Assembly: GCF_025989185.1 (NCBI RefSeq)
Contig: NZ_JAPDNT010000002.1
Coordinates: 248,001 to 312,000, forward strand
Direction: 5' to 3'
From: Limobrevibacterium gyesilva
Lineage (GTDB): Bacteria > Pseudomonadota > Alphaproteobacteria > Acetobacterales > Acetobacteraceae
Length of the DNA: 64,000 bases
The notes under the pieces were generated by a model. It saw only the letters and a list, made by a program, of their open reading frames with translations. It made no database searches and was not told the DNA's origin. Position 1 is the first letter of the stretch; each line of letters begins with the position of its first letter. The position numbers were made by a program, and so were the translations under genes. Of the stretch, positions 8,770 through 17,517 are shown in pieces.

Positions 8770-9834
8770 TCAGAACCGTACCAGCGCAGAGCCCCAGGTC
8801 AGCCCGCCGCCCAGCGCCTCCATCAGGATCAGCTGGCCACGGCGGATGCGCCCATCGGCATAGGCTTCGGCCAATGCCAGCGGGATGGAGGCAGCCGAGG
8901 TGTTGGCGTGACGGTCCACCGTCACCACCACGCGCGAGGCCGGCAGCCCGAGCTTGCGGCCGATGCCCTCGATGATGCGCAGGTTGGCCTGATGCGGCAC
9001 CAGCCAGTCGATCTCGGCGCGGCTCACGCCATTGGCGGCCAGCGCCTCGTCCACCACCTCGGTCATGCGGCCGACGGCATGGCGGAACACCTCGCGCCCG
9101 TTCATCACCAGGTGGCCGGGCTTGTCGGGACGACCGACGGCGCCGTCGACATACAGGATGTCGCCCAGGTTGCCCTGGGCGTGCAGATGGGTGGACAGAA
9201 TGCCGCGCGGCTTGCCGGCGCCGCTGCCCTCGGCCATCTCGGCGCCGGCGCGCAGCAGCACGGCGCCGGCGCCATCGCCGAACAGCACGCAGGTGCCGCG
9301 GTCCCGCCAGTTCAGGATGCGCGAGTAGACCTCCGATCCGATCACCAGGACGGTGCGAACCTGGCCCACGCGGATCATCGCGTCGGCCATGGACAGGGCA
9401 TAGATGAAGCCGCTGCAGGCGGCCGACAGGTCGAAGCCGAAGCCACCGGCGCCCAGTTCGGCCTGAACGCGCAACGCCGTCGCGGGAAAGGCCTGGTCGG
9501 GCGTGGACGTGGCCAGGATGATGGCATCCACCTCGCGCGCATCGACCCCGGCATCGGCCAGAGCGGCGCGGGCCGCCTGGGTGCCCATGTAGGCGCAGGT
9601 TTCGTGCCGCTGGGCGATGTAGCGCTGGCGGATGCCGGTGCGCTCGCGAATCCAGGCATCCGACGTGTCGATGGTCTTCGCCAGCTCGTCGTTGGTCACC
9701 ACCGTCTCAGGCAGATACGCGCCGATTCCGGCCAGGGTCGCACGAATCAGCGGCGTCGTCCTGCCTGCGTCAGCGGGCGGCCGCAAGATGGTCGCCGCCG
9801 TTGCCTTCGCCGTTCCTGGCGTCACCTGATCCAT
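8770..9834 (-). CDS. fabH: Beta-ketoacyl-ACP synthase III
   Basis: Condenses acetyl-CoA with malonyl-ACP to start fatty-acid synthesis in the cytosol. The thiolase-fold body begins at LIRATLAGIGAYLPE. The catalytic Cys is in LSAACSGF, the His in VPHQANLRI and the Asn in RHANTSAAS. The first ATG (9834), right after GAAGG, makes the gene overlap the end of plsX by 65 bases and adds ~30 residues before the conserved fold. In-frame GTG (9825) and TTG (9786) are alternatives. No standard start lies closer to the fold. It is in the plsX-fabH operon, so it is likely coupled to phospholipid precursor synthesis. Confidence 0.93.
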   Translation of the reverse strand: MDQVTPGTAKATAATILRPPADAGRTTPLIRATLAGIGAYLPETVVTNDELAKTIDTSDAWIRERTGIRQRYIAQRHETCAYMGTQAARAALADAGVDAREVDAIILATSTPDQAFPATALRVQAELGAGGFGFDLSAACSGFIYALSMADAMIRVGQVRTVLVIGSEVYSRILNWRDRGTCVLFGDGAGAVLLRAGAEMAEGSGAGKPRGILSTHLHAQGNLGDILYVDGAVGRPDKPGHLVMNGREVFRHAVGRMTEVVDEALAANGVSRAEIDWLVPHQANLRIIEGIGRKLGLPASRVVVTVDRHANTSAASIPLALAEAYADGRIRRGQLILMEALGGGLTWGSALVRF

Positions 9835-10870
9835 CCTTCGGTCCCATCCTGGGCTGCAGCTCGGTGATCCGACCCAGCCCTTCGCGTATACGCTCGTTGA
9901 AGCGATGCACCACCATGTCCATGGCGACGTCGACAGCGTGGGCGAAACCCAGCGCGTCGGTCCCGCCATGCGACTTCACCACCACGCCGTTCAGCCCCAG
10001 CATCACCGCCCCGTTGTAGCGGCGCGGGTCCAGCCACTCGCGCAGCCGCTCCAGCCCCGGCCGGGCCAGCAGATAGCCCAGCCTGGCCGTCCACGAAGCG
10101 GAGAACACCTGGCGCAGCAGCCCGCCCATCAGCTTCAGCGCGCCCTCGCCGGTCTTCAGCGCGACATTGCCGGTGAAGCCGTCGGTGACGATCACGTCGG
10201 TGGTGCCGGCGGCGATGTCGTGGCCTTCCACGAACCCGTAGAACTGCGGCGCGATATGGCTCGCGCGCAGCACGTCGGCCGCCTGGCGCAGCCGGTCGTC
10301 GCCCTTCAGCTCCTCCGACCCCACATTCAGCAGGCCGATCGTGGGTGCGGTCAGGCCCAGGACGGTGCGCGCGAACACGTCGCCCATCACCGCGAACTCG
10401 ACGAGGTTGCGGCTGTCGCAGGTCACGTTGGCGCCGAGGTCGAGCATGACCACGTCGCCACGCGCCGACGGGCCGATGGCCGCCATGGCCGGCCGGCCGA
10501 TGCCCGGCAGGGTCTTCATGACGATCTTGGCCAGCGCCAGCAGCGCGCCGGTGTTGCCGGCCGACACCACGCCCGAAGCCTCGCCGGCGGCGACCGCGTC
10601 GATCGCCATGCGCATGGACGCGCCGCGGACGCGCAACGCCGTCGTCGGCTTCATGTCGTTGCCGATGACGTCGGGCGTGTGCCGGACCGTACAGCTTGCC
10701 TTGGCCCGCTTATGGCGCAGCAGCAGCGGCGCAAGCCGCGTCTCGTCGCCGACAAGCAGGAACCGGGCCGCCGGATGGCGTTCGGACGCGATCTCGAGGC
10801 CTTCGATGACGATGTCGGGGGCCTTGTCCCCGCCCATCGCATCGACGGCCAGTGTGTACGGCTCGGTCAA
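9770..10870 (-). CDS. plsX: Phosphate acyltransferase PlsX
   Basis: Peripheral membrane enzyme that makes acyl-phosphate from acyl-ACP for phosphatidic-acid synthesis, 366 residues. The hallmark start LAVDAMGGDKAPDIVIEG is present, with SAGNTGALLALA, MLDLGANVTC and the later VTDGFTGNVALKTGEG. The C-terminus is Gly/Asn-rich and overlaps the fabH start. It lies between rpmF and fabH as in many proteobacteria. Confidence 0.96.
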   Translation of the reverse strand: MTEPYTLAVDAMGGDKAPDIVIEGLEIASERHPAARFLLVGDETRLAPLLLRHKRAKASCTVRHTPDVIGNDMKPTTALRVRGASMRMAIDAVAAGEASGVVSAGNTGALLALAKIVMKTLPGIGRPAMAAIGPSARGDVVMLDLGANVTCDSRNLVEFAVMGDVFARTVLGLTAPTIGLLNVGSEELKGDDRLRQAADVLRASHIAPQFYGFVEGHDIAAGTTDVIVTDGFTGNVALKTGEGALKLMGGLLRQVFSASWTARLGYLLARPGLERLREWLDPRRYNGAVMLGLNGVVVKSHGGTDALGFAHAVDVAMDMVVHRFNERIREGLGRITELQPRMGPKDGSGDARNGEGNGGDHLAAAR

Positions 10871-10940
10871 CGCCGCGCCCGTGCCGGGAAGATCGTGCGA
10901 CCGTGTTTCATAGCGCGGAGTGGCGTTGGGCCGCGGCGCG

Positions 10941-11144
10941 TCAGGCGCGAACGGCGCCCTTAAGGGCCTTGCCGGCGCCCACCACTTCGCGGCCGTCGTA
11001 GTGGCCGCAATGGCTGCACACGTGGTGCGGGCGCTTCAGCTCGCCGCAATTCGGGCACTCGGCATGCGCCTCGGCCGTCAGCGCCTCGTGGCTGCGCCGC
11101 ATGCCACGCCGTGAGGGCGAGGTCTTCTTCTTGGGTACGGCCAT
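10941..11144 (-). CDS. rpmF: Ribosomal protein L32
   Basis: Large-subunit ribosomal protein of 67 residues, normal length. The start [19 protein letters not shown] is diagnostic. The zinc-ribbon type cysteines are kept (CPNCGE and CSHCGHYDG). It heads the plsX-fabH series, with a GGAGGGGC ribosome site. A hairpin lies in the upstream leader. Confidence 0.97.
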   Translation of the reverse strand: MAVPKKKTSPSRRGMRRSHEALTAEAHAECPNCGELKRPHHVCSHCGHYDGREVVGAGKALKGAVRA

Positions 11145-11185
11145 GGGACAATGCCCCTCCGGTCTGCGTGACGGTCCGGTCCAAA

Positions 11186-11208
11186 CCGCCAGACGATGCG
11201 TCTGACGG
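11186..11208 (-). promoter_or_regulatory. Hairpin in the rpmF leader
   Basis: CAGACG-ATG-CGTCTG (11190-11204) forms a perfect 6-bp stem. It extends by three more pairs across one mismatch to 11186-11208, about 45 bases before the rpmF start. It could be a structured leader for L32 or plsX control, or chance in GC-rich DNA. Confidence 0.3.
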
Positions 11209-11373
11209 GCGGGTGGATGCGTTCACAATATGGCAATAACGCGAGCCGCGCCGTCTAGCAGAGGCCCCCTGCCCCCGCAAGCCACGGCGTTTCATGGCTC
11301 CTATCCCCCGTATCCCGCCTTCCGTCGTCCGCCGCAACCATTTCGGCAAGTTCGATCCGCCAACGCCACGAAA

Positions 11374-11886
11374 CTAGCTGTCGCGCCGCAGGCGCGCGAG
11401 TGCGGCAAACGGCGACTCGTCCTGCGCGCGCGCGGCCTCGGGCAGGTCCGCGTCCGGCTTGCGCGGATAGGGGTCGAGTCCCAGAGCAAGCTGCTCGGCC
11501 GCCGCCTCGCCGAGATCGATGACGGAGCCCGAATACCCAATCTCGTCATCCGACTCCGGGTCGAGATCGTCCGACTCGGTGCCCGCCGGGACGAAGCGAA
11601 CGCGAAACCGTTCCTCCACATCCGCCTCGAACGCATCGAGCGAGACCACGCAGACCCGCACCAGGCGGCCCCGCAAGACGCCCTCGGCCATGACCACGCC
11701 GCCTTGGGAAGGCGTCAGGCGGAAGCGACAGGTCAAGGCGAGCACGTCGGGGATACCCAGCCTTCTGGCCAGGGCGGCGCGCTCGGAGTCGCTGGCCTCG
11801 ACCACCGCCTCCAGCCCGGACGCGGTCACGCGGTCGACCGACAGGGGGCGATGCAGCTCCGGTGGAAGCGGATCGGTCGGCATCAT
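11374..11886 (-). CDS. yceD: YceD/DUF177-family protein
   Basis: A 170-residue acidic protein of the family found next to rpmF and linked to 23S rRNA maturation in other bacteria. It opens with LPPELHRPLSVDRV and carries the central LTCRFRLTPSQGGVVMAEGVLRG region. Strongly acidic stretches (ESDDLDPESDDE) are typical. The metal-type cysteines of some members are not evident. Two adjacent ATGs (11886, 11883) overlap the chaperone stop, so it is translationally coupled. A 229-base gap separates it from rpmF. Confidence 0.82.
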   Translation of the reverse strand: MMPTDPLPPELHRPLSVDRVTASGLEAVVEASDSERAALARRLGIPDVLALTCRFRLTPSQGGVVMAEGVLRGRLVRVCVVSLDAFEADVEERFRVRFVPAGTESDDLDPESDDEIGYSGSVIDLGEAAAEQLALGLDPYPRKPDADLPEAARAQDESPFAALARLRRDS

Positions 11887-12428
11887 GCCACCGCCCGCGC
11901 CGCCGGCAGGAAGGCGACGGCGCCGCGCGCCAGCGTCGCCAGATCCTGGCGCGCCAGATGCGTGTCCTGGGCCAGTGCGATCCGGGCAAGCTCGGCCGCG
12001 GCGGCGCCGGCGGGCGTGCCGCGCCAGACATTGCGCTCCAGCGCCGCAGCGAGCGCGCCGGAGTCGCCGGCTTTCATGGCCGCCTGGTAGGCGGCCGCCC
12101 GGCCATGGAACGCTTCCCACATGGCGCGCACCTTCTTGCCCACCGCCAGGTCGCCCACCCCCATTTCGCGCAGGTTCACGTCCATGTCGTTGAACATGGC
12201 GTCGAACAGGGCCTGTGCGAGGGCCGGACCAGGTTCCGGCAGGCCCTGCAGGCGACGGATCACCAGGAAGGCATGCAGGCCGACCAGGTCGAAGCGCCCG
12301 TCCAGCGTATCCGGCACGCCGAGGCCGGTATAGAAATACGGATCGCGCGCCGCCGCCACTGCCGCGCCGTAGAGCTCGTATCCCGTCCGCTCGTGGCGGC
12401 TGCGCCGCAGGAAGCCCAAGAACCCCAT
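11883..12428 (-). CDS. Ubiquinol-cytochrome c chaperone (CBP3 family)
   Basis: Assembly factor for the cytochrome bc1 complex, 181 residues. Family segments seen: ARDPYFYTGLGVPDTLDGRF, FDAMFNDMDVNLREMGVGDL and VGKKVRAMWEAFHGR. The ATG at 12428 is preferred because GAGGGAAAT precedes it; longer in-frame starts lack such a site. It implies the organism respires through bc1. It is coupled to yceD and divergent from bamE. Confidence 0.9.
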   Translation of the reverse strand: MGFLGFLRRSRHERTGYELYGAAVAAARDPYFYTGLGVPDTLDGRFDLVGLHAFLVIRRLQGLPEPGPALAQALFDAMFNDMDVNLREMGVGDLAVGKKVRAMWEAFHGRAAAYQAAMKAGDSGALAAALERNVWRGTPAGAAAAELARIALAQDTHLARQDLATLARGAVAFLPAARAVA

Positions 12429-12624
12429 ATTTCCCTCGTCAGGCGGTATGCCAATCTGGCAGCCTGTTACATCTGATTGACACTCGACGCCGGTCATGAC
12501 ACCCCCTACGTAGCGTCACCGGCGCGCCGGTCAATCGTGCCGGGCCGATCATGCCGTTCATTCACACCGGTCAGACGGGCCGACCGCCAGACCAACGCCG
12601 CGCCCCTCGATGCGCGTTTGAAGG

Positions 12625-13173
12625 ATGCTCCGCTTGCGCCTGCCCACCCCGCTTCCACGCCCCGCGCTCCGCCGCAGTGCCCATCGCAGCGCCCTGGCGC
12701 TGATCCTGCTGGCCCCGCTCGCGGCTTGCAGCCTGCCGTCGTTCATGACGTTCCCGCCGCAGGTGCGCGGCAACAAGGTGGACACCGAACAGCTCAAGGA
12801 ACTGGTGCCGGGGACCAGCACCCGCGCCGACGTCGTGGCGCTGCTCGGCTCACCGACCGCCAAGGCGACCTTCGACGACAGCACCTGGATCTATATCGGC
12901 GAAGTCACCAAGCCGGTGATCGCCGGCACCCAGGAAGTGCTGGACCAGCAGGTCGTGCTGGTGAACTTCTCCGACGGCGGCGTGGTGCAGTCGGTGCAGA
13001 CCAGGACGTCGGCCGATTCCAGGCCGGTGAGCGTGGTCAGCCGCACGACGCCCTCGCCGGGTGCGGACGCCACCATCCTGCAGCAGCTCCTCGGCAATAT
13101 CGGCCGCTTCGGCCCCGGCGGCTCGGCTGGCGGCAACAGCAGCAACCGCAGCGGCGGCACCGGCAACTACTAG
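12625..13173 (+). CDS. bamE: Outer-membrane assembly lipoprotein, BamE/OmlA family
   Basis: A 182-residue lipoprotein of the Bam complex that inserts outer-membrane proteins. A long Arg-rich signal peptide ends in the lipobox LAAC, followed by the BamE core VDTEQLKELVPGTSTRADVVALLGSP and DDSTWIYIGE. The tail after ~130 is low-complexity Gly/Ser/Asn, longer than in E. coli. GAAGG abuts the ATG, so a TTG three codons later with better spacing could be used instead. It converges on the MFS gene. Confidence 0.88.
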   Translation: MLRLRLPTPLPRPALRRSAHRSALALILLAPLAACSLPSFMTFPPQVRGNKVDTEQLKELVPGTSTRADVVALLGSPTAKATFDDSTWIYIGEVTKPVIAGTQEVLDQQVVLVNFSDGGVVQSVQTRTSADSRPVSVVSRTTPSPGADATILQQLLGNIGRFGPGGSAGGNSSNRSGGTGNY

Positions 13174-13247
13174 ACTGCGATCGCCGAAGGCGGCCGGCAG
13201 GCCACCGAAAACAAACAGCCAGCAGCCGCCGGTCGCCTGCCCGCGGC

Positions 13248-14414
13248 TTATGCCGTGGCAAGGCGCGCCCGCCGCGTCTGGTGCCACAGCACCAGCCCCA
13301 GCGCGATCAGCACCGGCGGCACCACCGTGGCGTTCACGGCCACCCAGCCGCTGCTGCTGTGCAGCGCGCCCGACGAGAAGCTGGTGATGGCCACCGTGCC
13401 GAACACGATGAAGTCGTTGGCCGCCTGCGCCCGCACCCGCTCCTGCGCGTCATGCGCGGTGGCCAGCAGCGTCGTCGCGCCGACGAACATCAGGTTCCAC
13501 CCGAGGCCCAGCAGCATCAGCGCCGTGACGAAGGTCATGTAGGCCGAGCCGGTGAGCGAAAGCGCCGCGCAGCTGATGGTCAGCAGCCCGCCAAGACAGA
13601 TCACGCGGTGCGCCCCGAATTTCTGGATCAGTCGCCCGGTGACGAAGCCGGGCGCGAACATGGCGATGGCATGGGCGCGGATCACGTCGGTGCTGTCGTT
13701 CACGCCGTAGCCACACAGCATCATCTCCAGCGGCGTCGCGGCCATGATCAGGTTCATCGCGCCGTACGACACCAGCCCCGCCACGGCGGCGACGACGAAG
13801 GCCGGGCGGGCGATGATGACGCGCAGCGGCGTCGGCGAGGCGTTGCGCGGCGGCGGCGGCGGCAGCTTCACCACCGCCAGCAACACCATGCCGATGACCG
13901 GCAGCAGCGACATCGCGACATACGTGCCCAGGAACAGCAGCGGCGACACCATCTCCTTGGTGTGCTTCACCAGTTCGGGGCCCAGGATCGCCGAGACGAC
14001 GCCGCCGGCCATCACCAGCGCGATGGCGCGCGAGCGGGCATTGGGTGCGGCAACCTCGGCAGCGGCGAAGCGGTAATGCTGGCCAATGCCGAACCCGAGG
14101 CCGGTGGGAATCGCGCCGAGGCAATAGATCAGGAAATCGCCCTGCAGCACGCCCAGGCCGAACGTCGCGGTGCCGACCAGCATGCCGACGGTGCCGAGAT
14201 AGAAACCGGCCTTGCGCCCGAGCCGGCTGAAGATGATGCCGGCGGGGATCGAGGCCGCCATGGTGGCGGCCATCTGCAGCGCGTAGGGCAGCGTCGCCAG
14301 GGTCTTGTCGGCGGCGAGCGAGTGGCCAACCAGCGCGCTGATGGAGACCTGGCTGATCGACGAGGCATTCACCAGCGCCTGGCAGATGAACAGCAGCCAG
14401 ACATTGGCGTTCAT
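13248..14414 (-). CDS. Major facilitator superfamily transporter
   Basis: Inner-membrane permease of 388 residues with about 12 hydrophobic segments. It begins MNANVWLLFICQALVNASS. The loop FSRLGRKAGFYLGT is the signature loop between helices 2 and 3, and a charged central loop follows helix 6. It starts 10 bases after the thiL stop and so is the last gene of the long cofactor operon. The substrate is unknown; its position suggests a metabolite linked to thiamine or riboflavin, but this is weak inference. Confidence 0.85.
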   Translation of the reverse strand: MNANVWLLFICQALVNASSISQVSISALVGHSLAADKTLATLPYALQMAATMAASIPAGIIFSRLGRKAGFYLGTVGMLVGTATFGLGVLQGDFLIYCLGAIPTGLGFGIGQHYRFAAAEVAAPNARSRAIALVMAGGVVSAILGPELVKHTKEMVSPLLFLGTYVAMSLLPVIGMVLLAVVKLPPPPPRNASPTPLRVIIARPAFVVAAVAGLVSYGAMNLIMAATPLEMMLCGYGVNDSTDVIRAHAIAMFAPGFVTGRLIQKFGAHRVICLGGLLTISCAALSLTGSAYMTFVTALMLLGLGWNLMFVGATTLLATAHDAQERVRAQAANDFIVFGTVAITSFSSGALHSSSGWVAVNATVVPPVLIALGLVLWHQTRRARLATA

Positions 14415-14424
14415 TTCGAATACT

Positions 14425-15381
14425 TCACGTAAAGTGGCTCCAGCCGCCCTTTTCCAGGCGCATTTCCATCCCGTCGGCGGCGCGCACCGTGACATGCGGC
14501 GATCCCGGCCGGAACCCACCGATCCGCGTGACCGGGATGTCCGCAGCGCGGGCGGCCTCGTGCAGCGCCGCCTCGTGCGCGGGCGGCACGGCCAGCACCA
14601 GCTCGTAGTCGTCACCCCCGGTCAGGCAGCGTTCAAGCATGCCGGCCGCCCGCGCGGGGGCGGACAGCGGCACGTCGGCGGCATCGATCTCGGCCGCCAC
14701 GCCGCTCTCGCGGCAGAGATGGCCGATGTCCTGCACCAGCCCGTCCGAGACATCCAGCGCCGCGCTGGCGATGCCGTGCAGGCGCCGCCCCAGCGCCAGG
14801 CGCGGCCGCGGCAGGCGATAGCGGTCCAGCAGGTAGCCGGTCGGGTCGTCAAGCTTTCCGGTCGCGGCCAGCAGGCCCAGCGCGCCGTCGCCGATGGTGC
14901 CGCTGACCCAGATGCCGTCGCCGGCACGGGCCCCGTTGCGCCGCAGCGCCGCCCCCCGCGCGACGGTGCCGAGAATGGTCAGCGACAGGCTCACCGGCCC
15001 GGGCGTGGACGTGGTGTCGCCGCCGAGCAGCGTGATGCCGAACGCCGCCTGGTCCTGCGCCAGTCCGGCCGCGAAGGCCGCGAACCACGCATCCGGCGTC
15101 TCCCGCGGCGCCGAGACCGTCATGAGGTAGCCGAGCGGCTCCGCCCCCATGGCAGCGAGGTCCGACAGGTTGGTGCGCAGCAGCTTGCGGCCAACGAGGT
15201 CGGCGGGGTCGTCGGGCAGGAAATGCACGCCCGCCACCATCGCGTCGGCGGCCACCACCAGCTCGCGCCCGGCCGGCGGCGCCAGGACCGCCGCATCGTC
15301 GGTCAGGGCGAACGCGCCCGCGCCGGCGAGTGGACGGAAATGGCGCGCGATCAGTGCGAATTCGGCCGGAAGATCGCTCAC
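14425..15381 (-). CDS. thiL: Thiamine-monophosphate kinase
   Basis: Phosphorylates thiamine monophosphate to the active cofactor thiamine diphosphate, 318 residues. PurM-like fold motifs are present: LTDDAAVLAP, VAADAMVAGVHF, RKLLRTNLSDLAAMGA and LLGGDTTSTPGP, with LDVSDGLVQDIGHL in the second half. It overlaps the nusB stop by four bases (ATGA). The nusB-thiL order is classic. Confidence 0.96.
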   Translation of the reverse strand: MSDLPAEFALIARHFRPLAGAGAFALTDDAAVLAPPAGRELVVAADAMVAGVHFLPDDPADLVGRKLLRTNLSDLAAMGAEPLGYLMTVSAPRETPDAWFAAFAAGLAQDQAAFGITLLGGDTTSTPGPVSLSLTILGTVARGAALRRNGARAGDGIWVSGTIGDGALGLLAATGKLDDPTGYLLDRYRLPRPRLALGRRLHGIASAALDVSDGLVQDIGHLCRESGVAAEIDAADVPLSAPARAAGMLERCLTGGDDYELVLAVPPAHEAALHEAARAADIPVTRIGGFRPGSPHVTVRAADGMEMRLEKGGWSHFT

Positions 15382-15896
15382 AAGGCTGCCGCCTTCGGCA
15401 GCCCCCTCCCCGGGAATTCCTTCGGCCGCAGCAGATGCGCCAGACGGTCGAGCACGCCGTTGGCCAGGCGCGGCTCCTCGCCCTCGAAGAAGCCGTGGGC
15501 GACGTCAAGATACTCGTTGATCACCACCTTCGCCGGCGGGCCGTCCTGCATCCACAGCTCGGCCGCACCGGCGCGCAGCAATGCGCGCAGCACCGGGTCG
15601 AGCCGGGCGATCGGCCAGTCCTCGGCCAGGACGCCGGCGAGCATGGCGTCCAGCGTGTCCTGCTGCTCCGTCGCCACCCGGACGATGCGGGCGAACAGCG
15701 GCACGTGCGCGTCCGGCGCCCGCCCGTCCTCGAAGCCGCCCCCGCTTCGGCCTTGCGCGTCCGGCAGCTCGCCGAGGCGGTGGCGGACGAACTCGTCGAT
15801 CACCGTCTCCGGGTTCGTCTGCGCCTGCTCCGCCTGGAACAGCGCCTGCACCGCAGCCACGCGGCTGGCGGTGCGTGGGCGTGATTTGGCCGCCAT
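15378..15896 (-). CDS. nusB: Transcription antitermination protein NusB
   Basis: Binds boxA RNA with S10 to prevent premature termination in rRNA operons; 172 residues. Conserved N-terminus SRVAAVQALFQAEQA, then DPVLRALLRAGAAEL and the C-terminal VVINEYLDVAHGFFEG and ANGVLDRLA. An insert (~45-60) is Gly/Arg-rich. The ATG overlaps the ribH stop by one base. Confidence 0.95.
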   Translation of the reverse strand: MAAKSRPRTASRVAAVQALFQAEQAQTNPETVIDEFVRHRLGELPDAQGRSGGGFEDGRAPDAHVPLFARIVRVATEQQDTLDAMLAGVLAEDWPIARLDPVLRALLRAGAAELWMQDGPPAKVVINEYLDVAHGFFEGEEPRLANGVLDRLAHLLRPKEFPGRGLPKAAAL

Positions 15897-16378
15897 CACA
15901 CTGCCCCCAGCCAGCGGGCGGCGCGCAGCTGCACCAGGGCCGCAGCGGCGGCCTCGGCCCCCTTGTTGTGGCCGTCCTGCGAGGCCCGCTCGAGCGCCTG
16001 CCGCTCGGTGTGCACGGTCAGCAGGCCGTTGCCCAGGCACAGGCCGAACTGCAGCGCCACATTGGTCAGCCCGGCCATCGCCTCGCGGCAGACATGGTCA
16101 TAATGGTCGGTCTCCCCGCGCACCACGCAGCCCAGCGCCACATAGCCGTCGAACCGGCGGCTGCCGCGCACGGCCAGGCGCACGGCGCCGGCCAGCTCCA
16201 GCGCGCCGGCGACATCGAGCACGTCGAATGTGGCGCCGGCATCGGCCAGGATGCGGGTAGCGCCGTCGCGCAGCCCGTCCACGATCGCATTGTAGTACGG
16301 CGCCCGCACGATCAGCATGTGCGGTGCCGGCCCCTCGATCTTCGGGGCCGCCGGCAGCGGGGCGTCGGCAGTGCTCAT
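15896..16378 (-). CDS. ribH: 6,7-dimethyl-8-ribityllumazine synthase
   Basis: Penultimate riboflavin enzyme, joining the ribityl-pyrimidinedione and the 3,4-dihydroxybutanone phosphate made by RibB. 160 residues. Motifs: IVRAPYYNAIVDGL, VAGALELAGAVRLA, YVALGCVVRGETDHYDHVC (with the catalytic His) and NGLLTVHTERQALER. It overlaps ribB by ATGA and nusB by one base. Confidence 0.96.
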   Translation of the reverse strand: MSTADAPLPAAPKIEGPAPHMLIVRAPYYNAIVDGLRDGATRILADAGATFDVLDVAGALELAGAVRLAVRGSRRFDGYVALGCVVRGETDHYDHVCREAMAGLTNVALQFGLCLGNGLLTVHTERQALERASQDGHNKGAEAAAAALVQLRAARWLGAV

Positions 16379-17517
16379 GAACGGGAAGTCCCTTCCGCCG
16401 CGCCTTCGTCGATATGCCGCTGATCCGCCACGGTCAGGCCATAGCCCTCGATGCCGACAATGGTGCGATGGGTGTTCGACAGCAGCAGCATGTCCGTCAC
16501 GCCGAGATCCAGCAGGATCTGCGCGCCGATGCCGTAGTCGCGCAGCTCGGTGCGCTGGCGCTCGGCGCCGGCCAGCTTGCGCACCCGCTCGGACAGCCCA
16601 TCGGGCCGCGTCTCGCGGATCAGCACCACCGCCCCTCTGCCCGCTTCGGCGATGATGCGCATGGCGCTCTGCAGCGTGCCGCGCGTCCGGCCGCCGAGAA
16701 TGTCGTTCATCAGGTCCACCGCGTGCATGCGCACCGGCACCGGGCCGGGCGCGGTCAGGTCGCCCTTCACCAGCACCAGGTGCTCGGCGTACTCGACCGT
16801 GTTGGCATAGACGATCAGCCGCCACTGGCCGCCGATCGGCAGGTCCATCACTCCCTCCTGCACGCGCCGGACCAGCCGTTCGGTGCGGCGGCGGTGGGCG
16901 ATCAGGTCGGCGATGGTGCCGAGCTTCAGGTTGTGGTGCTGGGCGAAGGCGACGAGATCCGGCAGCCGGGCCATGGTGCCGTCGTCGTTCATGATCTCGC
17001 AGATCACGCCGGCCGGCGTCAGGCCGGCGAGGCGGGCGATGTCCACAGCGGCCTCGGTGTGCCCCGCCCGCACCAGCGTGCCGCCCTCGCGCGCCATCAG
17101 CGGGAAGACGTGGCCGGGGGTGACGATCTCGTCACGCCGGCTGCCCGGGTTGATGGCGACCGCGATCGTGTGCGCCCGGTCATGGGCGGAAATACCCGTC
17201 GTCACCCCGTCGCGCGCCTCGATGGAGACCGTGAACGCGGTCTGGTGGCGGGTGCTGTTGGACTGGCTCATCAGCGGCAGGCCGAGCTGCTCGACGCGCT
17301 GGCGGGTCATCGCCAGGCAGATCAGGCCGCGCGCGTAGCGGGCCATGAAATTCACCGCCTCGGGGGTGGCGAACTGCGCGGGAATGACCAGGTCGCCCTC
17401 ATTCTCCCGGTCTTCGTCATCGACCAGGATGAACATGCGGCCGTTGCGCGCCTCCTCGATCAGGTCCTCGGCCGAGGACAGGTAATCCGAGAGGCTGCGG
17501 GTAAGGATCTCGTTCAT
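16375..17517 (-). CDS. ribB: 3,4-dihydroxy-2-butanone-4-phosphate synthase with degenerate GTP-cyclohydrolase-II-like domain
   Basis: 380 residues. The N-terminal ~205 residues are a complete DHBP synthase: DDEDRENEGDLVIPA, STRHQTAFTVSIEARDGVTT, GHVFPLMAREGGTLVRAGHT and EAAVDIARLAG. The C-terminal ~175 residues match the RibA fold but not its chemistry. Where GTP cyclohydrolase II has the zinc-binding Cys-x10-Cys-x-Cys, this protein reads PVRMHAVDLMNDILGGRTRG with no cysteine. Such RibB proteins with a non-catalytic RibA-like tail (RibBX) are known in proteobacteria. A real RibA must be encoded elsewhere. It is in the rib operon with ATGA overlaps on both sides. Confidence 0.94.
   Translation of the reverse strand: MNEILTRSLSDYLSSAEDLIEEARNGRMFILVDDEDRENEGDLVIPAQFATPEAVNFMARYARGLICLAMTRQRVEQLGLPLMSQSNSTRHQTAFTVSIEARDGVTTGISAHDRAHTIAVAINPGSRRDEIVTPGHVFPLMAREGGTLVRAGHTEAAVDIARLAGLTPAGVICEIMNDDGTMARLPDLVAFAQHHNLKLGTIADLIAHRRRTERLVRRVQEGVMDLPIGGQWRLIVYANTVEYAEHLVLVKGDLTAPGPVPVRMHAVDLMNDILGGRTRGTLQSAMRIIAEAGRGAVVLIRETRPDGLSERVRKLAGAERQRTELRDYGIGAQILLDLGVTDMLLLSNTHRTIVGIEGYGLTVADQRHIDEGAAEGTSRS

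Noticed and set aside
12477-14432. 651-codon plus-strand open frame
   Set aside because: Runs out of frame through bamE and antisense to the MFS gene.
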